Assembly (NCBI GenBank): GCA_903813345.2
Contig: CAIIXF020000006.1
Span: 6,500,989-6,564,988 of the forward strand
Direction of reading: 5' to 3'
Length of the DNA: 64,000 bases
Origin: Owenia fusiformis
Lineage: Eukaryota > Annelida > Polychaeta > Sabellida > Oweniidae
Part shown: positions 24,401 through 36,193 of the stretch, piece by piece
Layout: the number at the start of each line of letters is the position of its first letter
Numbering within the stretch: the stretch's first letter is position 1
The notes under the pieces: generated by a model
The model's database searches: none
What the model was told of the DNA's origin: nothing
Seen by the model: only the letters and a program-made list of their open reading frames with translations
Translations under genes and position numbers: made by a program

Positions 24401-27400
24401 GCATACCTGGTAAATATCTGACCCATGGTTTTCATAAAAAAAATTATAATATTTTCAGCTCAAAACTGCCAATGCACCATGATCTTGCAATAGAACAGGA
24501 GAAATCAATGATAATCTGTCTGTTAATTCTCAAAAAGGTTAAGGCTGGTGATTTTTAGGTGAACTATACAAATGGTAACTAGTATATACCAACGATGAAA
24601 ATGTGAGCTAAAAATACTACTGAGTATTGTACCTGACCAATTCCTCATTATAGAGTGAGAGTGGGGACTCTCTGCCTAGAATGTAAACATGTCCCTTATA
24701 GACCTGAACCACTACAGTGCCTTCGACTCCCTCTTGGCTGCGGGCAATACAGCTGCGAGTGAACTCACACTCAGGACTAAACCAGAAACCTGGATACAAA
24801 AGAAATGTGTTCATTTATTTTATACTGTAAAACGGGTATTGTTAGCGAGGGGTAATTGTTAGCGATCGCTATAGTTTCGCTAAAAATTCAATTCGCTAAA
24901 ATAAACCGGGGTTAAAATAAACTGGGCGCTAAAATTTGCAAATTCCCGGGAAACTACATGAATACTGTATTTAAGGAGCTTTTCGTTCAGTGCTCGACTT
25001 CCAGTTTGTAATTTGAAAAAGGTAAATATTTTTAAATCATATATGTTTCTTTCAATCTTTCGTGATTTTGTGATTAGTCAGATGAGATTACAGTAGTTTG
25101 GACCAATACCATGTGCGTTAGAAGTCTTACATTTTAATAATTCCTCTGTCATGTCCGTTATTCATTCTTCTGCCATAAATGATAAAATTTCTAATATGCA
25201 TTTCGCTAATTTGATTTTCTAAAGATTAATCTTCATTTCGCTAAAATTTTCCGCGCTAAAACCCCCTAAAATTGAAAAATCGCTAAAATTTCCCGGTGTC
25301 ATAATTACCCGTTTTACAGTATATGAAAATGGTTGGTCAATCAAGGCCATAATTTGTGTCTACTTAACTGACCAATTTTGTATTAAATCATTAAGTTACA
25401 AGTTAAACCATCAAATTATAACATTCATTAAAAGAACTGGGGCAAAAACGTGCCATCTCTCTGTAAACTAAAGGTGAGTGGGGAAAGCTGATTTTTGCAT
25501 GAAGCGTCAATATTTGTTTTTTCAGTTTCAGAAGATGATGAAAATAACAATTGTACAGTGTAGAGTGGGGATGGCCCAAAGGTTGTAGATTGTGATTTCA
25601 TTAAGAAACTCACCTCTGTAAACTTGGTCTGAGAATTGGATTGAAAGCCCTTGCTTGATTCGCCTAACCTCCTAGAAAAGTGACAAGTGGATTACATATA
25701 AGTGTAACGAGGAACATGTACACCTTATATATCTAATGACTTCTATTAACATCAAGTTCTTAGGCTTTTGTTTTCAATATGTATGTCAGATAAGGTAAAG
25801 AAGAACATAAATTCATCATTCTATATTTTGTAAGGTGGTTAGTAAGAAATAAGAACCATGCTCCTGTACAAAATACATCTTTATGTCAAAATCACATGTT
25901 TCCCTAAAACTGAAATAACTGAGAAATGGTGATGACAGGTCAAATATCTAAATTAAATATGTGCACTAATATCAGTTTGAATTGTATAACCATTATTAAA
26001 TTGATAAAAAGGACAAACGCCTTGGTGATCTCAGAGGTTCACTGAGAGACCCAAAAACTGTTAATAGCACATACCCTGTCCATAGTGAACGTTTCTATAT
26101 CCAGATGAGCATGGAGAAGAATGTTGGCTCCAGGACTCTCATATACACCTGTAATATTGGAAATTAATGATTATGGACGATAGCCAATTAAATTTTAGAA
26201 TATGATGCAAAACATTGTGTTCAGAAGTCTTAAGCTTATATCAAAACGCGTCCAATGTACAGTAAAACCTATATATTCCTTTAACTTTAAGAAATATTAT
26301 TTTGAATTAATCAAACATCTTCATCTATGAGATATGGTGATGAGGCACTCACCCCTTGATTTCATTCCAATGAACCTATTTTCAACAATATCAATCCTCC
26401 CTACACCATGTTTAGAGCCGACTGCATTAAGATAGCGGAAGAGATCAAGTGGAACAGTTTTCTCAGTCCCGTCATCCAAGTTCTTTACCCTTGTAGGTAC
26501 ACCTGAAAAACACAATCACCATTTTATTTGGACCTTTTCAGTATTCTCAAAATATGTTTTTTTCATCCAGTGTGTGCAAAATTCCCGATTTCACTTTTTT
26601 TTTACAAAAGTTAGTCAATATTCAGGATGTGGGTTTAAATGGGTTTTCAGGTGGGTGCCAAGCCCATTTGAGGAGCTCAGTGCTTCCTTTTAGCTATAAC
26701 ATGATTACAAATCTGAAATTCCTATTGTCAATTCTTATACCATATTGTATTCAAAGTTGGCCCATAGCGGTGCTATAATTTTTTTATTTTAGTTGCTGCT
26801 AGATACTGCTAAAATAAAAAATCCAATTCTGAGAAAATGCCAATTTGAAAAAATTATGTCAACATTTTACTAAATTTACGGGTGTGTCGAAAGCACAATC
26901 CCCTTTTCCCAGCTATGGGCTGCTGTTGACCACTACTCACCATTTTTAAATTGTATTTCTAGTTTCTCTGGTTTATCTGGAGCATTAATTGGGTTAGTGG
27001 TCATCTCACATATATCATCCGGAGCATGAGTCTTGGGGTCTTCAAGAATACCAGACTCATAACTGAAATATCACGATGTATATACATGTAATGACTGAAA
27101 AAGCCAACACATTTTTCTGCCTTTCAACTTGTATTTTGAAATTACTAGCACAGTTTAGATTGACCAATTGTAATTATAATTCCAGCCAAAATTTTATGTC
27201 TTGATTTTCAACATGTATTTTTATCACATAACAGATCCTCAAAGATATCTTTCAATGCTTTATCCATTTTAAGGGTAGATGAAAGGGACTTACAACTGGC
27301 CTTCAAATGAAACAAATTTCTGACTGAGACATACAGAGACATTGTTGGTAACATGAAGATGACAAAAGGAGGGAGATAATAAAGCAAAAAACCTCACACT

Positions 27401-29300
27401 AGTAAATAATGTATTTTGCATCATGATAGCATCCATATTCCATACTCCATGGAGTCTCACTTAAAATATGACCAGGCCGCTTTGCCTTATAGCTCTACAT
27501 GTATTACTCCAGAGAGTCTTACCTTATATGCATCATGTTCGCATCCATGCTCCATGGAGCTTTGGGGGTAGAGGAGACCATGATGCCGTGAGCCTTGGCA
27601 TACTCCAATAAATCTGAGCGACCTTTGAAGCGATTGAAGAACTCTGGCATCCGCCATGGAGCAATAATCTGGATATTATTCATTAAATAATTTAGAACGA
27701 ATTGATGAATAAATATTGTAGATCTATCTGATAAAATATTGGTCTCATTTTCAACATGTTAAAAATAATGAATATAAATGTCTAAAGTAAAAATGCTTTG
27801 ACTGAAGACTAAAGCTGAATATTGGACATATTTGACAGATAGATACCTGTATCTTTGGCTCTAAGGCATAGCAGGCCAACTCAAATCTAATCTGATCATT
27901 GCCTTTGCCTGTTGCACCATGGGATACAAATCCTGCATTGTTCTGGTGGCAAACATCAATAAGCATCCTGGAATCAAATAAGTCTCAAGAATTACTTCCA
28001 TTAAAATATGACAGGTTTCACTCTATGAAAGACTGAACATGCATTCAAGATAAATAATGTCAAGATAATGACACATACTTAGCTATGACAGGTCTTGCGA
28101 AGGCTGTTCCTAGTTGGTACCTGTCCTCATAAAGGGCATTAGCTTGGACACCAGGCCAGATGTACTCCTCCACAAACTCCTTCTGGCAGTCAACTATCTC
28201 AACCTTCTTGGCTCCAAGTTTGTCAGCCTTCACTCTGGCAGCTTCAAAGTCCTCATCTTGACCAACATTTGCCTGAAACAGATGTTGTTTGTCATATTTG
28301 AGTAAGTCTTGCCCTTAGGTCCACTTTAGGTATTCCATGATATATCTTGGAGATACATGTACCAGGAATTCATTTCCCACATAAAGAGGTACTCCTGTTG
28401 ACAGACTTTACTGTATGAGATATATTAGCTTTATTAACTGTAGGAATGGCCAAGACATACAGTCAAATGCGCTGTCATACATCTGAGCCTTTGGAAACAG
28501 ATTTTTTATTTTTTCAGGCATAAGGCCAACACAAATACGGCAGTTGTGGTTTGTCTATTTAAAACAACAATAAGTATAGAAACCACAACCGCCATCTTTC
28601 AGTCATCCATGTCCCTATGATTATTACTATATTACAATTGCCCTAGCTTATGAGAAAGTATTATTTTATTTCAGCAATCAATGATACCGTATTCTCTGTA
28701 ATTAGCACCTGGAGCACTTAGAAATTTGAAAATACATCCTTCAGACCATTTATTATTATATAGGTATTATATATATTCTTTATGCATAGTCTACACATCC
28801 ATGTGAAAATGCAAATTCTGTGCAGAAACTCTGCATGAATTCTGATGATAAATGAATGTCTAACGTGTCAAGGTGAGTGACTAATATGAGATGAGATGTT
28901 CACTGGAAAAATCAAGTTTACTGAGAAATTTTGTGCAAAAAAATCAAATTCTGCAAAAATTTGGAAAACCAAAATTCTGTGTTTTTCTGCGGCGATGCGG
29001 AATCACGGAATTCTAGTATCTGTGATAGTCCCTTGAACATTCCCTTTTCAACATTTTGGCATAAGAGTCAGAAAGTGACAGTTGGTCGACTTATCAAAGT
29101 GCATGAATCAACTCCCAATGTAAATTGTACGTCCTTAATAAACGACATATACACTGTATACAGGTACCAGTATATGTGAAGTAGCTTACCATGAAAGCTA
29201 TGACATCGTAGCCCTGTTCCATCAGCCAGACAAGTATACATGACGTATCAAGGCCCCCGCTATATGCAAGCACAACTGTTCCTTTCTTTTCTCCTGACAT
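21491..29300 (-). CDS. ASS1: Argininosuccinate synthase (11 coding exons, complete)
   Basis: Ligates citrulline and aspartate with ATP to make argininosuccinate in the cytosol (urea cycle, arginine synthesis, citrulline-NO recycling). Exons in transcript order: 29300-29190, 28272-28079, 27967-27847, 27668-27523, 27062-26941, 26502-26353, 26148-26075, 25671-25614, 24789-24633, 24006-23941, 21545-21491. Phases agree throughout and give 417 residues, against 412 in human. Seen in the translation: [12 protein letters not shown]-binding loop at about residues 12-20, [15 protein letters not shown] substrate-binding segment, [54 protein letters not shown] and a C-terminal [11 protein letters not shown]. 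No catalytic segment is missing. The last intron (21546-23940) holds a large AGGTCA satellite and a tandem hairpin repeat. The start Met is preceded by a 38-bp tandem duplication. Confidence 0.97.
21640..23420. repeat. AGGTCA/TGACCT satellite, about 13 units, in the last ASS1 intron
   Basis: Each unit of roughly 100-180 bases (mostly 135-150) contains gtagatgattttgaaaa, gtcaatttgaagcaagttg, gacctttttgacctttttt, aggtcattgaaggtcaaat and aaagtcagatttgaa in fixed order. Some units carry a partial internal duplication (aaatgtcaaatcttaagtca). A longer higher-order unit repeats at about 22590-22900 and 22900-23210. It is related to the smaller cluster at 9400-9800. Confidence 0.9.
23460..23655. repeat. 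GC-rich edge plus three tandem hairpin units
   Basis: ggacgccggacgccaacc starts the block. It is followed by three units of about 50 bases, each ending in the palindrome atgtcaccactttttggtggtgacat (given here as atgtcaccac and gtggtgacat around ttttt), separated by poly-A and ggagaccataacaat. It directly abuts the AGGTCA satellite and may be its terminal structure. Confidence 0.8.
24823..25321. mobile_element. 499-bp MITE with TACTGTAAAACGGGTA termini in an ASS1 intron
   Basis: The left end TACTGTAAAACGGGTA and the right end TACCCGTTTTACAGTA are inverted, with TA at both outer edges (Tc1/mariner-type target). Inside, ttcgctaaaa or its complement is repeated many times. No ORF. Confidence 0.8.
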
Positions 29301-29303
29301 AAT

Positions 29304-29379
29304 CGTTGTTATGTGGTTGCTATGGTTTTGCTATGTCTGATCGTTGCTATGTGGTTGCTATGGTTTTGCTATGTCTGAT
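29304..29379. repeat. 38-bp tandem duplication immediately upstream of the ASS1 start codon
   Basis: The unit cgttgttatgtggttgctat...tgtctgat occurs twice in a row, starting at 29304 and 29342, within a few bases of the ATG at 29298-29300. It falls in the presumed 5' leader or proximal promoter and contains repeated gttgctatg words. Confidence 0.8.
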
Positions 29380-30427
29380 ATAGGTGTGTCTTCAAGTTAG
29401 TCAATCACTCTGCAAATATAAAGACGAATGTAAATTTAAGATATATTGCTCAAGTTACAATTACAAATCTAGCGCTGAAATTACATGACTGTAGACTGGG
29501 ACCTGTGAAACTGATTAATTCATGATCAATATCTGTGGATGTAAGGTGCTAAATCCATGCTTTCCATTCCGATATTCGCTCCATTCAATATTCCAATATT
29601 TGCTCTAGTTGCGTCTCATTTCTTCCAATTTATAATTCCAAATAAAGATATTGCCATTGTAATCAATGATACATTTATCACAAATCAGAGCCTTGAGCAG
29701 TCACCTACCTCCAATATTCCTGCATCTACAAGGTACAATGAGTAATTATTAACTTAGGGGTGGATCATTATACTCATACATGTATATCTTGGGATACCTC
29801 ACCTCTCTTCTGTTGATATTTCTTTCTAACGAACAGGAAGTCTTCCATTAATTCAAGGGATCCCCCAATCAGTTTTATCTGCCCCCAATCAGCTTTATCT
29901 GAAGGAAGGCATGGAAGGGGGGGGGGGGGGTCACAAGGCTAACAAAAAAGCTAAGTCTCCCATAATTTAATGGTTTGCCCCTTGAAGTTATCATAGGTTA
30001 GAATAGTGCAGTATTTATTAAACTTTGTATTGATGAGGTATCTTTTTATGTACTTCCTCATTGAAATGCATGTGGATTGGATCAAGAATGATAAGTTATA
30101 ACCAATAAAATTGAACATATTTATACAAAGGGAAATGCTTTGCAAGTGCAACCACATATGATTTACACAGGCTAACAATAATATAAATGTCAACATGGTT
30201 GTGTTTTATATTCCTTGGAACACTACAAAAGTAGATTAAGAAATATCATTATAGTATATACTGTATGTTATATACTTAACTCAAAGAAAGTTAGATACTT
30301 TATGTCTTATAAATAAATCAGTGACAAAGATAAAAATACCATATAGTTTATTCATCCTATCATTTATCAAAGTTATCATGTGTACACTGAGACACTACAG
30401 TGTCACTCTGTTTTAAGGGCAATTAAT

Positions 30428-31339
30428 TTAAAGGCCCCATATAAAGTTTAAACCACTTTGGCTTCTACTGTAGTCTTACCAAGTGTTATCAAAATATGAT
30501 AGGCCAATGTGAAATTGTTTTTGAATTTCGAAAGTGGTTTTTGAAGGACTTTTTGAGAATTTATGTTAAATTAAATTTTAGAGCTCACACATTATCTTTG
30601 AATGAGCGAAAATTCATACCAATACTTAGCATTCATTCTCATGTGTCTTTCGTAGTTCTCATAGAAACCAAGGTACATGTACAGTAATATTTAAAACACA
30701 ATATGTTCTTTTCAAACTAGTTAAACAATCAACATTGGTTCATTTTGCATATTTAGAAAAATTTACAAAGAAAAAACTTTGGAAATGTTTTCAACACATT
30801 TTTGCACCCTAAATGACATCACAATGATGTCACTTATGGTGCAAATGTTTTAATTTGCTAAAACATTGAAATGGAACATAAGGTATGACATTTTATTATT
30901 GAAATAGTATATCCTTTGTCAAATCATCACAGTGGTGTCAAAAACTTAATATGTTTTGCACTGTATATAGTGGAATATTTGATGCTTAAAAAACATTCAA
31001 CTTTTATTTGAAAAATGGCGGGAAATTTGAATATCTGATATATACAAATTAGACAACTAAGTTTCTTTACAAAAATCTCTAAAATAACTTTTAAAGTTAA
31101 GAAAAAGTAAATAAATGATAAAAACATATTTTTTTTCAATATATGCTAACACCCCTACTTTATATAATGAACTAATCCAATTTACTATATGCTATGTATC
31201 TTTACCGGTTATTACTTCTTGCGCTTAAGTCTATCTTCTTAAGATGCTTGAATAAAGTTTTCTCTCTATTAAACTTACTAACTATAGTCGAAAATGAACA
31301 GCATTGAAACAATTTTCAAAATATAGATTGGGCCTTTAA
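30428..31339. mobile_element. Approximately 910-bp TTAA-flanked inverted-terminal element
   Basis: TTAA precedes aggccccatataaagttt on the left; the right end reads aatatagattgggcct followed by TTAA. The terminal 20 or so bases are inverted copies and the inner arms are loosely complementary. A TTAA target suggests a piggyBac- or Kolobok-type MITE; which one is not decided. The interior is AT-rich and non-coding. Confidence 0.55.
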
Positions 31340-31671
31340 ACATTTAATGCATGCAATTAAACTAAATGTACTTGATGGCACAATAATTTCACATTAGATG
31401 TTACCCTTCACCTTGCCCTTGCTGTATACTATCATTGAGAAGTGCTTAACTAAAAAAAACTGATCCAGACTAACTAAACTTCATACTTTGTTTGGGATTG
31501 TGTCAAATCTTTTCCCTGTAAAGAATATTTGAAATGTTGATTCCCTTACTTTTCAGAGCCAAATCAATAGTTAACACTGATATAAGCATCCCTATAATTC
31601 CACAACCATTGACAGCTGAACACCACCCTATCCTTTACTCTAACTCTTCTTGCAACTGACTTGCCATCTAT

Positions 31672-32541
31672 TGTTACGTTCGAAAATAACAGAAAGTAAA
31701 AACAGCAATTAAAATATGATAACAATATATTTATATTTTGAAAACTAAATAATATAACAATAATATAAAGGAGGTTTAATACTTAAGTGATGTCCAATCA
31801 ATGATACGGCTTATTCTTGATGTCGATAAATGTCGTTGACGATCCTTGAGAATGTTCCAGATCACGAATGTTTCGATAATCGTTAATAGTTCTCCAATGT
31901 TTGTAATAATTCAATAATGTTCGTTGTAATCCTATAATGTTTGTATCCAATAATGTTTGATGATAATCCACAAATGTTTGATGATAATCCACAAATGTTT
32001 ATGATAATCCACGAATGTATATGATAATCCGTATATAGTGTGTGTTGTAATATATGTCCATATAAAGTCCTCAGGTTGTATATTTGTAGTGTTATAAATG
32101 TTCCCACGGTAATTATCTGCTAAGAAGATGTCCTTTTGATAAACTTTGAAATTCTGCTTTATTTAGTTCCTTTGAGATGTCCAGTTATGATTACTTAATT
32201 ATCTGCTGATGAGAGTCACTGTGTAGTTGCTTTTATACTAGTGTATAAGAATGTTCTGGAGAGAAGGTTCCAGAAGTACATCTTGATTGGACATCTTTAG
32301 TGACATGATTAAATTTTAATGAATGGTTATAATTTCTAGAACTATCTGGATGGTCAAGGGTTAATGAGTCATTCAGTTCAGTTTTGTTTACAAGATACAG
32401 TGTATAATGTCATTGTGACCTTGACCTAAGATCTCTAATAAAGAATAGCTCAACATATACAGCAAGCATAGATTACAAATTAAAAAAAACTATAGGTGAA
32501 TATAGTAGAATATAATATACATGTAGCTCACTACTGTAACA
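31672..32541 (-). repeat. 3' LTR (left copy)
   Basis: 870 bp, starting tgttacgttcgaaaataac and ending ctactgtaaca on the plus strand. It contains tandem cacaaatgtttgatgataat words near 31950-32000. Same length and sequence as the copy at 36194-37063 by inspection. Confidence 0.92.
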
Positions 32542-32552
32542 CCTCCCTCCTT
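32542..32552 (-). other. Polypurine tract of the LTR element
   Basis: On the minus strand AAGGAGGGAGG directly precedes the 3' LTR. This is the expected position and composition for plus-strand priming. Confidence 0.8.
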
Positions 32553-33225
32553 AAAAGAAAAGTTTTGAATGCAATGAAAAACTTTTACAATAATATCTTG
32601 AGTAGCGAGCGTTACAATTTTTAAAAGTGAGGTTGAGACTAACATAATATTTGTTTACAATAGTCTTTTTATATGCAGTATGTTTACAAGTATATAATAC
32701 TTTCTATCGTTACAGTGTGAGTACAATCTAATAACATATAATGTTTTGTAATAATGTATTTCAATAGTATCATACTACAATGGTATCAAGCTAAGTTATG
32801 CATCAAGTCATAAATACAATATATGCAATAGATCATATAACTTGTACAATAGCATACATTTTGAGTCTGACAAACACTAAACTAGTACAATGTTTTGAAT
32901 TATCACATGATCTTATGTATGTATTTCCAATATTACAATCTCGTATTATCTAGTGATCTTGTGACACTATTTAATGATCACCTATGATGCTCACATAATC
33001 TTAATACAATCTTATAGTTCACATAATATCAATTTCACTATTTAGGCAAATGTTTTATATATTGTTAAAATAAAGTGACAGTTATCACAAATCTCTAATT
33101 TGCCTATCATATAATATAATCTTCATGAGTTAATCATTATAATTTACAATATCTGACTCTTGAATAACATACATGTATAGTTGTCATTGACATACAAGTT
33201 TGGCCTATGAGCTAAGAGCACAAGC

Positions 33226-36081
33226 TCATGTTGAGTAAAGAAATTTATCACGCTCAACATACCTTTTCATCGTGTGTAGCTCTCTACACCTCACAGGGGT
33301 AGTTTTGTCAATGCAAATGAAATCATTCAGCACTGAGTCAGAAATAAGCTCCTTTGATACCCCAACTAATGTGAAAATGTTGATTTGTGATTTCACAATA
33401 TACTTGGTTTTGCTATTCCTAAACATAAGGAGTGATTTTATTTCTGTAAACTGTGTGGCCATGGACAGAATAATGAGCAGACATTGATTGTCAGATTTTG
33501 TTTTTGGTAAAGGACCAACACAGTCAATAAGAACCTTACTGAATGGTTCATCAAATGCAGGTATAAGTTGTAAAGGAGCAATTGAGATTTCTTGGTTAGG
33601 TTTCCCTACCATTTGACATGTATGACAAGACCTACAATACTCTTGGACATCTTGTTTTAATTCGGGCCAATAGAAATGATTGAGTATTTTATGATATGTT
33701 TTAGTTACTCCTAAATGACCTGCCATGGGAGAATCATGAGCTAGACTCAAGATTTCCTTATGATACGATTTGGGGACAACAATTTGATGTACAATTGCCC
33801 AATCGTCTTCAGGGGAAGCTTCAGGAGGTCTCCACTTTCGCATTAATATGCCATCCTTTTTGTAGAAACATACAGGGACCTTATCAGCTTCATCAATAGT
33901 AAGACATCTTTTATGAAGATCAATGAGTGATGGATCATGCTCTTGTTCATAAATTAACATCATTGTAGAATGAGGATCATTTTTCAAAGAATCACTATCA
34001 GAAATAGAGGATGAAACCTCAGAACAAGGAGGGGATGAAACCTCATGAACACTAGCAGAAGAAGATGAAACTTCATCAAGACTAGCAAGAGCGGGCGAAA
34101 CCGCATTAAAATAGTGATCCTGCTCAGAAGGTGAATCACCTCTGGCAATAGGCTTTTTCAATGAAGAATTTGCCTCAATAGATGACTGCTTGGCTCGAAC
34201 AGAAGGCTGTTTCAATGAAGAATTTGCCTTTAAAATAGGATAAGGATCATCTTTAACAAGTGGTGAGTGACATTCATCATCAAACAAGGAGCTTAAAAAT
34301 CCACTATCAAAGTCATCTCCCACAGACGAATCCCCGCTATTAGCTAACCTTTTAGCCATAGCCCTAGTAACAGCACAAGCAGGATATATATCAGAGTCCT
34401 CTTGGACAGAATCCTCAATAGAACAAGGCTGATCTGAAACAATGGGGTCTAACAATACCTTACCCCCAGCTAAATCATTGCCTAAAAGCAATGCGACTCC
34501 TTCAACAGGAAGTTGTGGCCTAACACCAACAATAACTGGCCCTTTGACTAACTCTGATGTGATATGAATACGATGGAGGGGAACTTTAGTAAAACCTAAT
34601 TCAATGCCTTGCATCAAAATATGGGTACCTGTGAATGACTCCTCAGATAAAGGAAGGACACCTTCTAACAACAAAGTCTGAGATGCACCCGTGTCTCTAA
34701 GAATCTTAATTGGCTTTGAATTGGTACCATCACTTGACAGTGACACAGATCCTTCCGACATGAAAGGCTTATAATCCTCCATAATATCACTATGAGTAGA
34801 TTTCTCAGTATGAGTATATGAATCCCAAACAATGGGCTTTCTTGAAATGGGAACTGTAGCACAACCATTTGAATGAGCAGAACCAGACATCTCTCTTCTA
34901 TTCTTAATCCTATAGCATTCAGAAATAAGATGACCAGGCTTTTTACAATAGTTACAGGTGACATTTGATTTTGGACCTGAAGAATTTGATTGATCTGATT
35001 TTGAGCTAGAACTCTGTGATGAATAAGACTGGTCTTTTGCTTTGTTTGATGTATTTGATGATGAGGACTGATTTGATTTAGAGTCATATGAAGGTTTGTT
35101 ACCTTGATAACCTCTAAAGTTAGGATTACCTTTGATAAAACTACCCTTATGAGTAAGAGCATAATCATCAGACAAGGTGGCAGCTTGGCTTAAAGTTTCT
35201 ACCTTGTGTTCATCTAAGTAAGTTCTAATGTGATACTGAACACAGTTTTTAAATTGTTCTATTAGCATAAGCTCTCTGAGCTTTTTAAACTCTTCAGATA
35301 CATCTTTAGAGACAAGCCACCTGTCAAAAAGCTGCTCTTGCTCTCTAGCAAACTCAACATGGGTTTGGTCACTCTGTTTGTGGGCATTTCTAAATTTTTG
35401 TCTGTAAGCTTCTGGTACTAGTTCATAAGCTTTAAGAATTGCATTTTTAACTAGGTCATAATCAGAGCATACTTCTCCTGAGAGAGAGGCAAATATTTCA
35501 CTTGCTTTTCCAATGAATACACTCTGGAGCATAACTGGCCATGCAGATTTAGGCCAGTCTAGGCTCTGAGCAACCTTTTCAAAATGTGTAAAGTATTTAT
35601 CAACATTTTTCTCTTGAAATTTAGGTACAAATTTGAGAAATTTTGAAGCGTCAAACCTATTTTCAAAATGTTGATGCATAGTAGCATGTTCATCAGTTTT
35701 GGATTTAGCTTCTATTTCAAGTCGTTTTAATTCAATTTCTTTTTCCTTTTGAATTTCTTGTTCTCTTAATCTTGTTTCTCTTTTCTCTCTTTCATTTTGC
35801 ATTTCTAACTCTTTCTCTCTCAATTCAAGCTCTTTGAGCCTAATAGGATCAACAGGCTCAACATGTTGGGCCGGCTCCATGGAAAGCTTTAACGCTTCCT
35901 CAGGCAGAATTTCTTCTGCTACCAAATATTGCACTAAAAGGTTTTTAATTGTGCCTTTTCTGTAGGAAGTTTTAACTGCCAAGCCAACATGTTTAGCCAG
36001 TGCCAGAAGATCAGTTTTCTTTAACTTGTCAAACTCCTCCAAAGAGGGCGCTTCTAAAAATGTCTCAACCTCAAAACTCAT
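33226..36081 (-). CDS. Gag-protease-truncated integrase polyprotein of the LTR element (951 aa)
   Basis: A single open frame. An N-terminal Gag region (about residues 1-330) has a charged KELELREKELEMQ coiled-coil segment. A CCHC knuckle, CNYCKKPGHLISEC, lies near residue 380. An aspartic protease core DTGASQTLLL is near residue 470. After a Ser-rich linker comes the integrase HHCC zinc finger (HLGVTKTYHKI ... CRSCHTC) and the start of the core, IDCVGPLPKTKSDNQ. The core then diverges: SDSVLNDF stands where SDQG-NF is expected, no catalytic Glu is visible, and no RT follows. Order Gag-PR-IN without RT between PR and IN fits a Gmr1-like layout cut short by an internal deletion. The product could still supply Gag. 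Confidence 0.88.
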   Translation of the reverse strand: MSFEVETFLEAPSLEEFDKLKKTDLLALAKHVGLAVKTSYRKGTIKNLLVQYLVAEEILPEEALKLSMEPAQHVEPVDPIRLKELELREKELEMQNEREKRETRLREQEIQKEKEIELKRLEIEAKSKTDEHATMHQHFENRFDASKFLKFVPKFQEKNVDKYFTHFEKVAQSLDWPKSAWPVMLQSVFIGKASEIFASLSGEVCSDYDLVKNAILKAYELVPEAYRQKFRNAHKQSDQTHVEFAREQEQLFDRWLVSKDVSEEFKKLRELMLIEQFKNCVQYHIRTYLDEHKVETLSQAATLSDDYALTHKGSFIKGNPNFRGYQGNKPSYDSKSNQSSSSNTSNKAKDQSYSSQSSSSKSDQSNSSGPKSNVTCNYCKKPGHLISECYRIKNRREMSGSAHSNGCATVPISRKPIVWDSYTHTEKSTHSDIMEDYKPFMSEGSVSLSSDGTNSKPIKILRDTGASQTLLLEGVLPLSEESFTGTHILMQGIELGFTKVPLHRIHITSELVKGPVIVGVRPQLPVEGVALLLGNDLAGGKVLLDPIVSDQPCSIEDSVQEDSDIYPACAVTRAMAKRLANSGDSSVGDDFDSGFLSSLFDDECHSPLVKDDPYPILKANSSLKQPSVRAKQSSIEANSSLKKPIARGDSPSEQDHYFNAVSPALASLDEVSSSSASVHEVSSPPCSEVSSSISDSDSLKNDPHSTMMLIYEQEHDPSLIDLHKRCLTIDEADKVPVCFYKKDGILMRKWRPPEASPEDDWAIVHQIVVPKSYHKEILSLAHDSPMAGHLGVTKTYHKILNHFYWPELKQDVQEYCRSCHTCQMVGKPNQEISIAPLQLIPAFDEPFSKVLIDCVGPLPKTKSDNQCLLIILSMATQFTEIKSLLMFRNSKTKYIVKSQINIFTLVGVSKELISDSVLNDFICIDKTTPVRCRELHTMKRYVERDKFLYST

Positions 36082-36170
36082 TTTTGATTAATTGCTGTCT
36101 TCACAAATTAAATGTGCAAGTTTTAGATTTTGAATTTTAAAATATTTGTATTTTAGCTTGTTGTAGTTGT

Positions 36171-36188
36171 ATCCCGGACGAGCCCCCA
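36171..36188 (-). other. tRNA-Pro-type primer binding site
   Basis: On the minus strand TGGGGGCTCGTCCGGGAT lies 5 bases inside the 5' LTR. It equals the 18-base tRNA-Pro primer site I remember from murine gammaretroviruses, so proline tRNA is the likely primer. Confidence 0.85.
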
Positions 36189-36193
36189 ATTTC

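Noticed and set aside
34665-35168. 167-codon minus ORF inside the LTR element
   Set aside because: Overlaps the Gag-PR frame in another phase; leucine/isoleucine-rich shadow.
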